Assembly (NCBI GenBank): GCA_002429045.1
Contig: DIYM01000117.1
Coordinates: 1-43,898 of the forward strand
Reading direction: 5' to 3'
Origin: Phycisphaerales bacterium UBA6054
GTDB lineage: Bacteria; Planctomycetota; Phycisphaerae; Phycisphaerales; UBA1924
DNA length: 43,898 bases
Positions 1 to 7,512 of the stretch are shown here, piece after piece (within the stretch, counting starts at the first letter, position 1; the number at the start of each line of letters is the position of its first letter). A program made the position numbers and the translations under genes. The notes beneath the pieces were generated by a model. That model was not told the DNA's origin and did no database searches. It worked only from the letters and a program-made list of their open reading frames with translations.

Positions 1-830
1 TTGAACACACGCACCAGCCCGCCGTGCGCATCGACGATGCGGTGCACGATGGGCAGGCCGAGACCGGTCCCGGCGGCACGGGTCGTAAAGAACGGATTGA
101 ACACCCGTTCGATCGCCTCGGGACGGAAGCCGTCACCCTCGTCCCGCACCGATAGCACGACGCCCGGGGTCGGGTCCTCATCGGACGCCCCGATCATCGC
201 GCGCCGGGCTTCGAGACGGATCTCGGCGCCGCCCGACGCCCGCGAGGCGTCGCACGCGTTGCGGATGACGTTGACCAACGCCTGGTGGAGCAGGCACTGG
301 TCGTGCTCGAACTCGATGTCGTCGCCGCAGACGCGAAGCCGCAAGCCCTCGGACTGGGCCCGGCACGAGTCCGCGGCACGAGAGAGCAGTTCCAGCGTCC
401 CGCCAGGGCAAGCACGCACGCGGATCTCTTTGGAGAACGTGAGCACGTCCCCCACCACCGCGTCGAGCCCACGGACCGCGGACCCGATCTTCTCGGCCAC
501 CCCCCGGCAGTCCGGGCGGTCGGCGAGGTCTTCCTCGAGCATCCTGGCATAGAGCCCGATCGAACCGAGCGGGTTTCGCACCTCGTGCGCGATGCCGGCC
601 GCCATCTCTCCGAGGGCGGCCAGGCGCTTCGATCGCTGGAGCGCTTCGTTGGCGTCCCGGAGTTCGCCGCTGAGGCGGCGAACCTCACCCCGGAGTTGGG
701 CGTGGGTCTGCTCGAGCTTCGCGGTGACCTCGTTGAACGACGCCATCAACTCGGCGAGATCGGTCGGCGACAGCGATTCCGGTTGGGACGCGGTTTCCAG
801 GGGCGGGTGGGCTGCCGGCGTTGACATCAT
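1..830 (-). CDS. Sensor histidine kinase, NtrB/FlrB-like (3' end cut by window edge)
   Basis: Cytoplasmic histidine kinase; 276 residues are visible before the window ends. An N-terminal coiled-coil stretch (about residues 24-70, no membrane segment) leads into a HisKA domain with phospho-acceptor H82 in AHEVRNPL, then a HATPase_c domain with the N box (N191 in IRNACDA), G1 box DEGDG (230-234), the PFFTT F box and G2 box GTGLGL (254-259). The ATG at 830 overlaps the stop of the upstream FlgN-like gene (ATGA), implying translational coupling. Kinases of this form normally partner an NtrC-type sigma-54 activator; with a FlgN-like neighbour a flagellar role like FlrB/FleS is a reasonable inference. 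The partner regulator would lie beyond base 1. The kinase assignment is firm, the flagellar role is inferred. Confidence 0.9.
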   Translation of the reverse strand, partial: MMSTPAAHPPLETASQPESLSPTDLAELMASFNEVTAKLEQTHAQLRGEVRRLSGELRDANEALQRSKRLAALGEMAAGIAHEVRNPLGSIGLYARMLEEDLADRPDCRGVAEKIGSAVRGLDAVVGDVLTFSKEIRVRACPGGTLELLSRAADSCRAQSEGLRLRVCGDDIEFEHDQCLLHQALVNVIRNACDASRASGGAEIRLEARRAMIGASDEDPTPGVVLSVRDEGDGFRPEAIERVFNPFFTTRAAGTGLGLPIVHRIVDAHGGLVRVF

Positions 831-1336
831 CCCACCCCGTCCTGCAGGGTCGGATTGACCGGGCGGGCGGCGCCGGAGTACGCCCTGGCAGCCCCCTGAT
901 GGATGTTGACCGAGGCGAGTTGGTCCGCCAGGCCGTCGCGCCGCCGCTGGAGCGCGGCGCGGGTCTCGCGGTCCCGCTCACGGATCCGCCCCATCACGCG
1001 TTCGAGTTCGTTCAGGCGTGCGCTGATCTGCTGGTGCTCACGCTCGCCCAGGTCGCTCGCTGACGACGGGTCGTTGAGGATCGCGGCCAGTTCATCGCCC
1101 AGCCCGGCCAACTCCGACACCAACGGCTCGCGTTCGGCGAGCACCGAGACGATCGACTCGGGCGACTGATCGGCGGCGTGCGGGCCCATCCCGGCGCTCA
1201 TCTCGTCCAGTCGCAGGCAACGCTCGCGCATCTGAGCGGCGAGCATCCGGACCCGGGCGACCGCCGAGACCGACGGGGGCGCGGGCGTGTCCCGGCCCGA
1301 TCGTGCGAACTGATTGTCCCGACCTTCTCGCGTCAT
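827..1336 (-). CDS. FlgN/FliT-like coiled-coil protein (probable flagellar export chaperone)
   Basis: A 169-residue soluble protein, mostly helical. The middle region reads as FlgN-like: a helix with LAEREPLVSELAGL, then a charged helix with RDRETRAALQRRRD, then a tail rich in A, R and G with an AY motif (ARAYSGAARP). This layout is common in planctomycete FlgN/FliT-like proteins that bind flagellar hook-associated subunits before export. Similarity is by overall pattern, not by a catalytic motif, so the name is tentative. The gene overlaps the histidine kinase by four bases, and an exact GCCGATAA box lies 63-70 bases upstream of the start codon, which fits a flagellar sigma-28 promoter. The region just upstream of the ATG is purine-rich (GGGAG, then AAGG touching the start). 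It could instead be an unrelated coiled-coil protein. Confidence 0.5.
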   Translation of the reverse strand: MTREGRDNQFARSGRDTPAPPSVSAVARVRMLAAQMRERCLRLDEMSAGMGPHAADQSPESIVSVLAEREPLVSELAGLGDELAAILNDPSSASDLGEREHQQISARLNELERVMGRIRERDRETRAALQRRRDGLADQLASVNIHQGAARAYSGAARPVNPTLQDGVG

Positions 1337-1398
1337 CCTTGACCCGCTCCCCGGGGGCTCCGCCCCGCTGGTTGTCTGCCGAAAACCCTGATGTGGTG

Positions 1399-1406
1399 TT
1401 ATCGGC
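1399..1406 (-). promoter_or_regulatory. GCCGATAA box, sigma-28-like -10 element upstream of the FlgN-like gene
   Basis: The minus strand reads GCCGATAAC, an exact match to the enterobacterial FliA (sigma-28) -10 consensus GCCGATAA. It lies in the 87-base gap between the TPR gene stop and the FlgN-like start, giving a 5' UTR of about 55 bases. I do not see a good TAAA-type -35 at the expected distance. The same nine bases recur upstream of the TPR gene. Confidence 0.4.
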
Positions 1407-1423
1407 TGTTGGCCCCGATCCCT

Positions 1424-3943
1424 TCAACTTCCGCCGGTGCCCGCCGAAGCGAGCAGTTCGGCCGATGCTTCCAACCAGGCTTCCCAGTCCTGCCTGTCCA
1501 TCGGGAGCGTGGGGTCGTCCCAGGCGGTCTCGGGCAGCGAGAGGTAGAACCGCCGGGCCCGTTCGTTGGCGGTGCGCGCCCGGAGCAGATCGTCGCGGGC
1601 CATGTGGGCGTTGACGATCTGGATCAGTGCAACGAGGGTCGCGGCCTCCCCGGGGTAGCGGTCTCGGGCCAGGTCGTACGCCATCACCGCGTCGTCGTAC
1701 CGGCCCAGATCCGACAGCACATCACCCGTGTAGAAGTGGGCGTTGCGGAGCGCGAGTTCTTCGACCGAGGTGCGGTCCGCCTCGCGCTTGGCCGTGAGCA
1801 CGCGGATGGCGTCGCGGTACCTCCCGATCGCGTCCTCCCGATGCCTGACGATCAGTTGGCTCCGCTGCGCCCGGACGGTCGGGGGGATCGAATCGCGGAG
1901 CGAGTCGGAGATCTCGTCCGCGAGCCGGCGGTTCGATTCGCCGAGCCGGTAGGTCAGCAGCCCCACCATGCGATCGTCGGGATACCGCTCGACAACCTCT
2001 TCGAGGCGCTCGATCGCCCGCCCGGGGCGGGCGGTGCGCTCGTAGAGCATCGCGAGTTCGACCAACGCGTCCCGGAACAGTTCGGTCCGCGTCCCGGCCA
2101 TCGTGCCGTCAACGGCCTTGAGCAGCAGACGCTCGGCTTCCGAATCGTTGTCCGGGTCTTCGTCGTAGAGATACGCCTGCGCCAACGGCACGTGGCTGGC
2201 GTCGGCCCAAGCGCCGATGTCCACGCCGCCCGTCCCCTCACGTTCGGCGATCAGATCCTGGTAGATCTGGGAGGCGGCCGCGAAATCGCCCACCGCCCGC
2301 AACGCCTCGCCCATCCTGAACCGGGCTTCTGCGTGGCGCGGATCGCTCGGCAGTGTCTCGGTGTAGATCTTGAACGTCTGGATCGCCTCACGCTGGTCGC
2401 CGGCGCGGTCGAAGAGGTCCCCGGCCTTCCAGAGCGAGTCCGCGTACCGGCGGATGTCTGTCAGGAGGTACTCGTCCGCGTAGAGGCGCCGGTACGTCGC
2501 GGCCGCGAGCAGGTGGCGCTGCACCTCGGCGCGGGTCGAGGGGTCGAGCCCGACCAGCGGGTTGCGTCTCGTGGTCGCGCCAGCCGCGAGTTCCTCGGCG
2601 ACGCCCTCGTGGGCGGCTGCCATGACCTCGAGCAGGACCGGGGGCGCATCGCTGGAACCGATGACCCGCTCGCCCTGCGCCCCGAACCGCACCGCGACCG
2701 CGGGCTCGCCCTGCCCGAGCGACTCGCTCGCCCGGTCGAGGAGGCTGTCGAGGATCTGCCTTCGGGAAGGCTCCACCTCGATCTCCAGCGCATCGTATTG
2801 GTCGATCAGGGTGGCGAACGCCTCGATGCTCAGCCCCGGCTCTCCCAGGACCGCCTCGGTCTCGCCCAAACCGATGAGCGCCCAGGGATACGCGTCCGAG
2901 TCGACGTGCCGGTCGGCCACGATCGAATAGAGATCGCGGGCCGAAGCCGCGTCGCCCGCACGCTGACTGAGCCGGGCCCGCTCGAGCACCACGCCGGGAT
3001 AGTGCGGGTCCCCCGGCGCGCTGAACGAGTCGGCGAAGCGGATCTGGAGTTCGGCCTGCCGGTCGGCCCCGCTCATGCGGTACGCCTTGGCCAGCAAGAG
3101 ATGGAGGCGCGCGCGGGCGGACCGATCGGCGTCGGCGATGCGGGGCATCTCGCGCAGCAGTTGCGTGATGGTCTCGTCGAGGAAGCCCTGCTCGAGCCGG
3201 ATGTCCGCCTGCCGTTCCAGCGCCCAGACCCTCTGATCCAGCGAGGAGCCGGGGTCTGAGACGATGTCGGCCAGCAACGACAACGCACGCTCTCGATCCC
3301 GCACCGGGGGTCGCAGCAGCATCGCGATCGCGCGCCGCGCGACGGGATCGCGCACCAGCGCGTCGCCGGACGACAGACCGCTGAGCCTCCTGAGCGCGGC
3401 GTCGATCTCCCCGCGGGAGAGGTACGTGTCCGCCAGGGACGCGAGATCACGCCCCTCGATGGCAAGCCCCTGGGCCTCGGCGTCGAGGTACTCACGGATA
3501 ACCGAGACGTGATTCCGATCATCGTCGATACCCAGCCGCTTCTGACCCAGATAGATCGAACGCGCCTTGGCGAGGTGATACCGCTGGATGTCGCGCTGGG
3601 ACAGGACGCCCTTATCCCCGACCCACGGATAGATCTTGTTGTTCAGCAGCCCGATCGCCTCGGCGTATTGCTCACGCTCGATCATCCGCTCGGCGCGGTC
3701 GATGTAGGGCGTGAACTCGGGCTCGGGCGCGTTGCCCACCGCGATGGCGACCCCGAGCAGCAGCACGCCGATGGCCGCGGCAAGCAGCGGGACCTGCCAG
3801 AACTCACGCCAGCGTGCCCTGACGTGGGCCACCGGGTCCGCGATGGTCTCCGGACCGATCGGTTCCGGCGTGTCGATCGCGGCCGCGCCCTCTCCGGGCG
3901 TCTCGGTCGTCGGGTCCGTCGGGCTGTTCGGGTCTTGAGACAT
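1424..3943 (-). CDS. Membrane-anchored TPR-repeat protein
   Basis: An 839-residue protein with a short acidic/proline N-terminal tail, one membrane segment at about residues 52-72 (VPLLAAAIGVLLLGVAIAVG) and a long helical-repeat body. Many TPR-like units are visible, for example in the stretch AEARFRMGEALRAVGDFAAA and in the C-terminal FYTGDVLSDLGRYDDAVMAY. Such proteins act as scaffolds; the repeats should lie on the periplasmic face. The frame stays open to 3994, but that extension runs through a GC hairpin (3970-3992), so I chose the ATG at 3943, which starts MSQDPN. No strong ribosome site is visible; an in-frame GTG nine bases upstream is an alternative. A GCCGATAA box lies about 70 bases upstream. 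A specific partner cannot be named. Confidence 0.8.
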   Translation of the reverse strand: MSQDPNSPTDPTTETPGEGAAAIDTPEPIGPETIADPVAHVRARWREFWQVPLLAAAIGVLLLGVAIAVGNAPEPEFTPYIDRAERMIEREQYAEAIGLLNNKIYPWVGDKGVLSQRDIQRYHLAKARSIYLGQKRLGIDDDRNHVSVIREYLDAEAQGLAIEGRDLASLADTYLSRGEIDAALRRLSGLSSGDALVRDPVARRAIAMLLRPPVRDRERALSLLADIVSDPGSSLDQRVWALERQADIRLEQGFLDETITQLLREMPRIADADRSARARLHLLLAKAYRMSGADRQAELQIRFADSFSAPGDPHYPGVVLERARLSQRAGDAASARDLYSIVADRHVDSDAYPWALIGLGETEAVLGEPGLSIEAFATLIDQYDALEIEVEPSRRQILDSLLDRASESLGQGEPAVAVRFGAQGERVIGSSDAPPVLLEVMAAAHEGVAEELAAGATTRRNPLVGLDPSTRAEVQRHLLAAATYRRLYADEYLLTDIRRYADSLWKAGDLFDRAGDQREAIQTFKIYTETLPSDPRHAEARFRMGEALRAVGDFAAASQIYQDLIAEREGTGGVDIGAWADASHVPLAQAYLYDEDPDNDSEAERLLLKAVDGTMAGTRTELFRDALVELAMLYERTARPGRAIERLEEVVERYPDDRMVGLLTYRLGESNRRLADEISDSLRDSIPPTVRAQRSQLIVRHREDAIGRYRDAIRVLTAKREADRTSVEELALRNAHFYTGDVLSDLGRYDDAVMAYDLARDRYPGEAATLVALIQIVNAHMARDDLLRARTANERARRFYLSLPETAWDDPTLPMDRQDWEAWLEASAELLASAGTGGS

Positions 3944-3969
3944 CGGAGTCACACCGGGGAGCACGGCCC

Positions 3970-3992
3970 GCCCGCGCGGCCACCGCGCGGGC
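3970..3992 (-). other. GC hairpin in the leader of the TPR gene
   Basis: Perfect 10-bp inverted repeat (GCCCGCGCGG and its complement) around a 3-base CCA/TGG loop, 27 bases before the chosen ATG. There is no T-tract on either side, so it is not a canonical intrinsic terminator. It could help end transcription from the RDD gene upstream or shape the TPR-gene leader. Confidence 0.5.
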
Positions 3993-4011
3993 ATCCTGGG
4001 TCCTAACCGGG

Positions 4012-4019
4012 TTATCGGC
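4012..4019 (-). promoter_or_regulatory. Second GCCGATAA box, upstream of the TPR gene
   Basis: The minus strand reads GCCGATAAC 69 bases upstream of the TPR-gene ATG, in the short gap after the RDD gene. It is identical over nine bases to the box at 1399-1406 and has the same orientation and a similar distance to a start codon. No conserved -35 is shared by the two sites. Confidence 0.35.
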
Positions 4020-4055
4020 AGGATCGGTCAGAACAATCCACTCGGCTCGCGATGG

Positions 4056-5633
4056 TCAGGAATCGCTGGGAGACGCGGGCGCCCTCGAGACGACCACCGC
4101 TCGGGCCGCCGAGTCTCCGCGGTGCCGCCCCTCGGCGTCGAACAGGGCGATCGCTGCGACGGGCGGGGTCAGCCACTTCATCGCGTTGCGGACCAGGCTC
4201 CAGAAGATGGTGACCTTCAGGTCGGCACCGGGCGTCGCGCGACGGACCCGGCAGGCTGTCACGAACTTGCCGGGGGTGAGCCCGAGCAACGACTCCCACA
4301 CGCTCATCGAGATCCAGCCCGTCAGGAGCAACGCGGGGAGCGACAGCCACGCCCCGCCGGGGTGGATCAGCACTTCGAGCGTGAGGATCTGGCGTGCGGA
4401 GACACCGAACGCCGGCGCCAGCACGGCCGCAACGAGGACGAGGTCGATCAGCGAAGCGATGAGGCGCCGGCCCGGGTCCGCGAGCACCCACCCGTCCGGG
4501 ATCGACCACGACCGCTCGGGGTTCGGGCGGATGATCACGATCAGCACCGCGGCCATCATCAGAACCAGCAGGACGGTGATCGCGCGGAGTTCTGTCACGG
4601 GAACCGCGACCGATCCGCCCCCCGCACCGTCGTGGAGTGTGCGTCCGGTGATCAGCGATCGCTCCAGGATCCGCACCGGCTCGGGAGGCTGCCCTTCGGG
4701 CACGGCGTTGCCGGGGCGGATCAGCACCAGCCTCCCCGGGGATGGCATGCTGGTGAGCGCCCCCGGGCGTGCCGCTGCGAGGATTCCCAGCGACGCGGGC
4801 CCGCCCGACCCGAGCCTCCACAGTTCCAGCGCATCGGAGGGATCGTCGCCCGTTCCGGTGGGCGTGGCGGCGAGGATCTCGCGCCCGAAACCCTGCCTCC
4901 AATGCGCCGACCAGAACCGGTCCCAGCCGCGCAGGTCGAACCGAGACCAGGAATCCTGCTCACCGAGTTGCCAAGCCCGCGATCCGCCGGTTTCTCTCGC
5001 GGCGATGACGAGGCCCGGCCGCTGCGAGACCATCGCGATCGCGGACGGTTCCGTGCCTGCCAGCGCTGCAGGCAGCGGCACCGCGACCCACTCGGCGCCG
5101 GGCGCCGACGTGTCATGGGCCCACATACCCAGATGGCCCGCCGCACGCTCGAGTACGTACAACGCCGAGCCCTGCGCGGCAAGCGCGACGAGCCGCCCGC
5201 GCGCCGGCAGCGAGGGCAGGGAATCCATCAATCCGGACGGGAGATCGACCCACATGCCCGCGATGGTCGATGGCACCGCGCGGAGACTGAACACGGGACG
5301 CCACGACTCGCTCTGGTCCGCCCCGGGTTCGGGCGGATAAACGAGATACACCCTGTCCCCGATCGCCGCGATCGCGTCGGGCCATTCCGCCAGCGGGCGG
5401 ACGGGGCGGACCGAACCGGGCGGCGACGCTTCGTACCCGTTGCCGGGCTCGCGCGGGGGCAGGTGCAGCAGGAACGGGCCGCCGCGCCGTTCGATCACCG
5501 CCCAGCCGTGGGACGCCGCATCGGATGCGGCGGGAACGGACGCGCCCAGCGGCACAGGCTGCGACCGCCCGACACTCGAACACGCGGTGATGAGCAGAAA
5601 GACGATCAGACCAAGCCGGCGCGGAGTGGTCAT
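4056..5633 (-). CDS. Lipoprotein-signal protein with C-terminal RDD membrane domain
   Basis: A 525-residue protein. Residues 1-25 look like a lipoprotein signal (FLLITAC lipobox). The middle 300 residues contain repeated W/G-rich strands typical of a beta-propeller-like extracytoplasmic domain. The C-terminal 150 or so residues form an RDD domain: hydrophobic segments around VLLVLMMAAVLIVII, the RRLIASLIDLVLV helix with its Arg and Asp, a WISMSVWESLLGLTPGKF loop and a final helix. RDD proteins are poorly characterised; some have been linked to ion transport. Combining an exported domain with RDD is unusual. The ATG at 5633 overlaps the previous stop (ATGA), so the open frame further upstream (to 6470) is only a shadow of the lipoprotein gene. 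Function unknown. Confidence 0.8.
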   Translation of the reverse strand: MTTPRRLGLIVFLLITACSSVGRSQPVPLGASVPAASDAASHGWAVIERRGGPFLLHLPPREPGNGYEASPPGSVRPVRPLAEWPDAIAAIGDRVYLVYPPEPGADQSESWRPVFSLRAVPSTIAGMWVDLPSGLMDSLPSLPARGRLVALAAQGSALYVLERAAGHLGMWAHDTSAPGAEWVAVPLPAALAGTEPSAIAMVSQRPGLVIAARETGGSRAWQLGEQDSWSRFDLRGWDRFWSAHWRQGFGREILAATPTGTGDDPSDALELWRLGSGGPASLGILAAARPGALTSMPSPGRLVLIRPGNAVPEGQPPEPVRILERSLITGRTLHDGAGGGSVAVPVTELRAITVLLVLMMAAVLIVIIRPNPERSWSIPDGWVLADPGRRLIASLIDLVLVAAVLAPAFGVSARQILTLEVLIHPGGAWLSLPALLLTGWISMSVWESLLGLTPGKFVTACRVRRATPGADLKVTIFWSLVRNAMKWLTPPVAAIALFDAEGRHRGDSAARAVVVSRAPASPSDS

Positions 5634-6490
5634 CCCGGGTTGCCCGGGATTGGTTGATCCAGATCGATTGCCTCGCGCACCCGGTAGGCTCGTCGCAGCC
5701 GCTCCGGATCGAACGCAGTGGGGTTGATGGGGCGAACGCGGGGGTCTTCGAGCACCATGCGGACGAAGCCGTCGAACCCGGGGACACGGATCTCGGCTTT
5801 GCCGGGCACACGTCCGAGCGTCCCCTGGCCCACCTCGTTGCCGACCCCGATGTGCCGGCTGAGCGTCGCGTCGGCGAGAAGCGTTCCGTCCGCGTCGTAC
5901 GCCGCGGTGCCGATCAGATCCAGCGTGCCCGGCTGGAAGCGGAACTCGGCACGCCCCCACCTTGCTTCGATCTGAACAACGATCTGCCCGCGATCGTTGA
6001 AGGACGGGTCGCCGATGATCGCATCGCCGATCGGGTTGAGCCCGAGGAGGAGCGGGATGTCCCGAGGATGCACCGGCAGGCCCAGGGCCGCCGCCTTCTC
6101 GGGCGTGACCGAGGACTGCTCGCCCGACACGATGACCCGGCGGCTGGAATCCGAGACATCGATCAGCCAGTAGCGGTCCTCGTTGGACCCGAGCGCGAAG
6201 TAGACCTCGCCCAGCTTGCCCAGCGTGATCGCGACCCGCCCGGCTCGCTCGGACTGGACGTGCCCCTCGCCCTGCTCGCTGAATCTTGAGCCCACCGCGT
6301 CGCGGCCCTCGACCCGGACGCTGGCGCGGGCCCAGAACGAGCCGAGCGCCGCGACACGCCCGTCGTGCGCTTCGACGATCGATCCCGTCGGGGGGAGTTC
6401 TCGGGCTTCGGGCTTGGGCGTGTTTGTACAGCCCGCGAGAAGGGACAGCACGACCGCCAGCAGGCCACATCCCCGGGCCGCGCCGATCAC
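5630..6490 (-). CDS. Outer-membrane-type lipoprotein, function unknown
   Basis: A 286-residue protein with a clear lipoprotein signal (LLAVVLSLLAGC, Cys21). After a Pro-rich linker the body alternates charged and hydrophobic strands (RASVRVEGRDAV, GRVAITLGKLGEVYFALGS, DRYWLIDVSD), a pattern reminiscent of LolA/LolB or DUF4292-type beta-sheet lipoproteins that bind lipid, though I cannot assign it to one. The end (RVRPINPTAFDPERLRRAYRV) is compact and polar. It overlaps its upstream and downstream neighbours by four bases (ATGA on both sides), so the three genes are translationally coupled and probably make one envelope-associated module with the RDD protein. No catalytic motif is evident. Confidence 0.75.
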   Translation of the reverse strand: MIGAARGCGLLAVVLSLLAGCTNTPKPEARELPPTGSIVEAHDGRVAALGSFWARASVRVEGRDAVGSRFSEQGEGHVQSERAGRVAITLGKLGEVYFALGSNEDRYWLIDVSDSSRRVIVSGEQSSVTPEKAAALGLPVHPRDIPLLLGLNPIGDAIIGDPSFNDRGQIVVQIEARWGRAEFRFQPGTLDLIGTAAYDADGTLLADATLSRHIGVGNEVGQGTLGRVPGKAEIRVPGFDGFVRMVLEDPRVRPINPTAFDPERLRRAYRVREAIDLDQPIPGNPG

Positions 6491-7011
6491 GGGTGGTCCT
6501 CGGTGTTCATCACGCGTCCGAGTTCTTCGGTCGCCTGCTCGATCGCGTCGTCATCCATCTTGGGATCAACCACGTCGTGGATCGCGCCGCCCGGGCGGGC
6601 CTTGACCCGGAATCGCGACGGATCACCGGGGGTCATGCCCTCGTACACCAGGCGACGCTTCCGCATGAGGAGCAGCGCCAAGAGGTACCGGAAACTGATC
6701 TGGCGGGGCTGCTCTGCCTCGGCGAGTTGCTCGAACAGATCGAACAGTTCATCGGCGGACATGATCGCGTTGTCGTTCTTCTTCTCTTCGCCGGCGATAC
6801 GACGCCAGAAGCCGAAGACCGTGGCGGGCGATTCCGGGCGTGCCCCGCCGTCCCAGGCGTCTTCCGAAAAGAAAACGCGGAGGAGCGGCTCCTCCCCGGG
6901 CGTCTCGACCAGCACCGCGACCTGGCGGTCTCCCTCGACGAACGCCCGCCCGGTGGCGGCGCAGCGTTCCTCTTTACGGACGATGTCGTACGGCGCGGAT
7001 GAACCGATCAT
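6487..7011 (-). CDS. Conserved planctomycete protein with CxxTG N-terminal motif
   Basis: A 174-residue soluble protein. The N-terminus (RKEERCAATGRAFVEGD) resembles half of a zinc ribbon. A central acidic region is followed by a basic hydrophobic helix (FRYLLALLLMRKRRLVYEG) and a C-terminal segment ending in a helical tail. This arrangement recurs in a small planctomycete family of unknown function, in my recollection. It is the first gene of the ATGA-overlapped block 7011-4056. No ribosome-binding site precedes its ATG, but TACACT sits exactly six bases before it, suggesting a leaderless mRNA. A DNA palindrome (7027-7038) lies in the promoter spacer. Function unknown. Confidence 0.75.
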   Translation of the reverse strand: MIGSSAPYDIVRKEERCAATGRAFVEGDRQVAVLVETPGEEPLLRVFFSEDAWDGGARPESPATVFGFWRRIAGEEKKNDNAIMSADELFDLFEQLAEAEQPRQISFRYLLALLLMRKRRLVYEGMTPGDPSRFRVKARPGGAIHDVVDPKMDDDAIEQATEELGRVMNTEDHP

Positions 7012-7017
7012 GACCGG

Positions 7018-7038
7018 AGTGTACGACGTGCGCGCACG
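7018..7038 (-). promoter_or_regulatory. Candidate leaderless promoter with operator-like palindrome
   Basis: On the minus strand TACACT (7023-7018) is followed by six bases and then the ATG at 7011, so transcription could begin at the A of the start codon. Directly upstream is the perfect 12-base palindrome CGTGCGCGCACG (7038-7027), placed where a repressor would block RNA polymerase. No clear -35 is visible. Confidence 0.4.
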
Positions 7039-7083
7039 ACGGATGCGGGTATCGGCTCACGGAGCCCGCCGCAGGACGGATGG

Positions 7084-7332
7084 TCAGCAAGACACTTCGA
7101 AGAACCGCTTGTTGGTCCCCCCGGGCCCAACACGGAAACGCATGCGCTTGCCGCACTTCGGGCACCCGGCCAGATACCCGGTGCCCTGCGCGTTCCGGTA
7201 GACGCGGACGTACGCCTTGGCGCAGGCGAACTGCACCCCGATCCACGGGCGTGCGTCCCCCGTCGCGGGGCGATCCGCCGGCTCGGACGCCGGGTATCGG
7301 GGCAGCGGGATCGGATCGGTGCGGCGCTCCAC
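7084..7332 (-). CDS. Small zinc-ribbon protein conserved in planctomycetes
   Basis: An 82-residue protein with a likely disordered Pro-rich N-terminus and a conserved C-terminal half: W-I-G-V-Q-F-A-C, then AYVRVYRN, AGCPKCGKRMRFRVGPGGT and a terminal RFFEVSC. CPKC plus the earlier Cys suggest a metal-binding ribbon. I recall closely similar small proteins across planctomycetes, function unknown. The start is uncertain: I chose GTG at 7332 because there is no in-frame ATG before the conserved part; the frame stays open well beyond, into antisense of lpxI. It lies 72 bases upstream of the 7011-4056 block on the same strand. Confidence 0.65.
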   Translation of the reverse strand: MERRTDPIPLPRYPASEPADRPATGDARPWIGVQFACAKAYVRVYRNAQGTGYLAGCPKCGKRMRFRVGPGGTNKRFFEVSC

Positions 7333-7443
7333 GCGGGAGATATCGGCCCGATGGGGTGAGCGACTTGTACACCGAACCCGAACACGATACGACCAGGAGT
7401 GCGGGCTTGGGTTCGAACGGGGTGATCGTGGAGAGCGCAAGCC

Positions 7444-7456
7444 CTTCGGGCCGAAG
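7444..7456. promoter_or_regulatory. 13-base palindrome in the lpxI upstream region
   Basis: CTTCGG-G-CCGAAG is a perfect palindrome around one central base. It lies in the 180-base region between the zinc-ribbon gene and lpxI, 11 bases before TAGACT (7467-7472), which could serve as an lpxI -10. If so, the palindrome covers the -35 position, as an operator would. The rest of the gap (7333-7512) shows nothing else I can support. Confidence 0.3.
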
Positions 7457-7512
7457 TCCTTTGGTCTAGACTCGATCCGATCGCCCGCCGGAACGCGGGG
7501 CGACAACCCGCC

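Noticed and set aside
1391..3259. Long plus-strand open frame opposite the TPR gene
   Set aside because: No family character; the minus strand has a membrane segment and regular TPR units.
5634..6470. Upstream extension of the RDD gene frame to 6470
   Set aside because: It overlaps the lipoprotein gene fully and has the Arg/Gly/Pro-rich look of a shadow; the ATGA overlap at 5633 gives a proper start.
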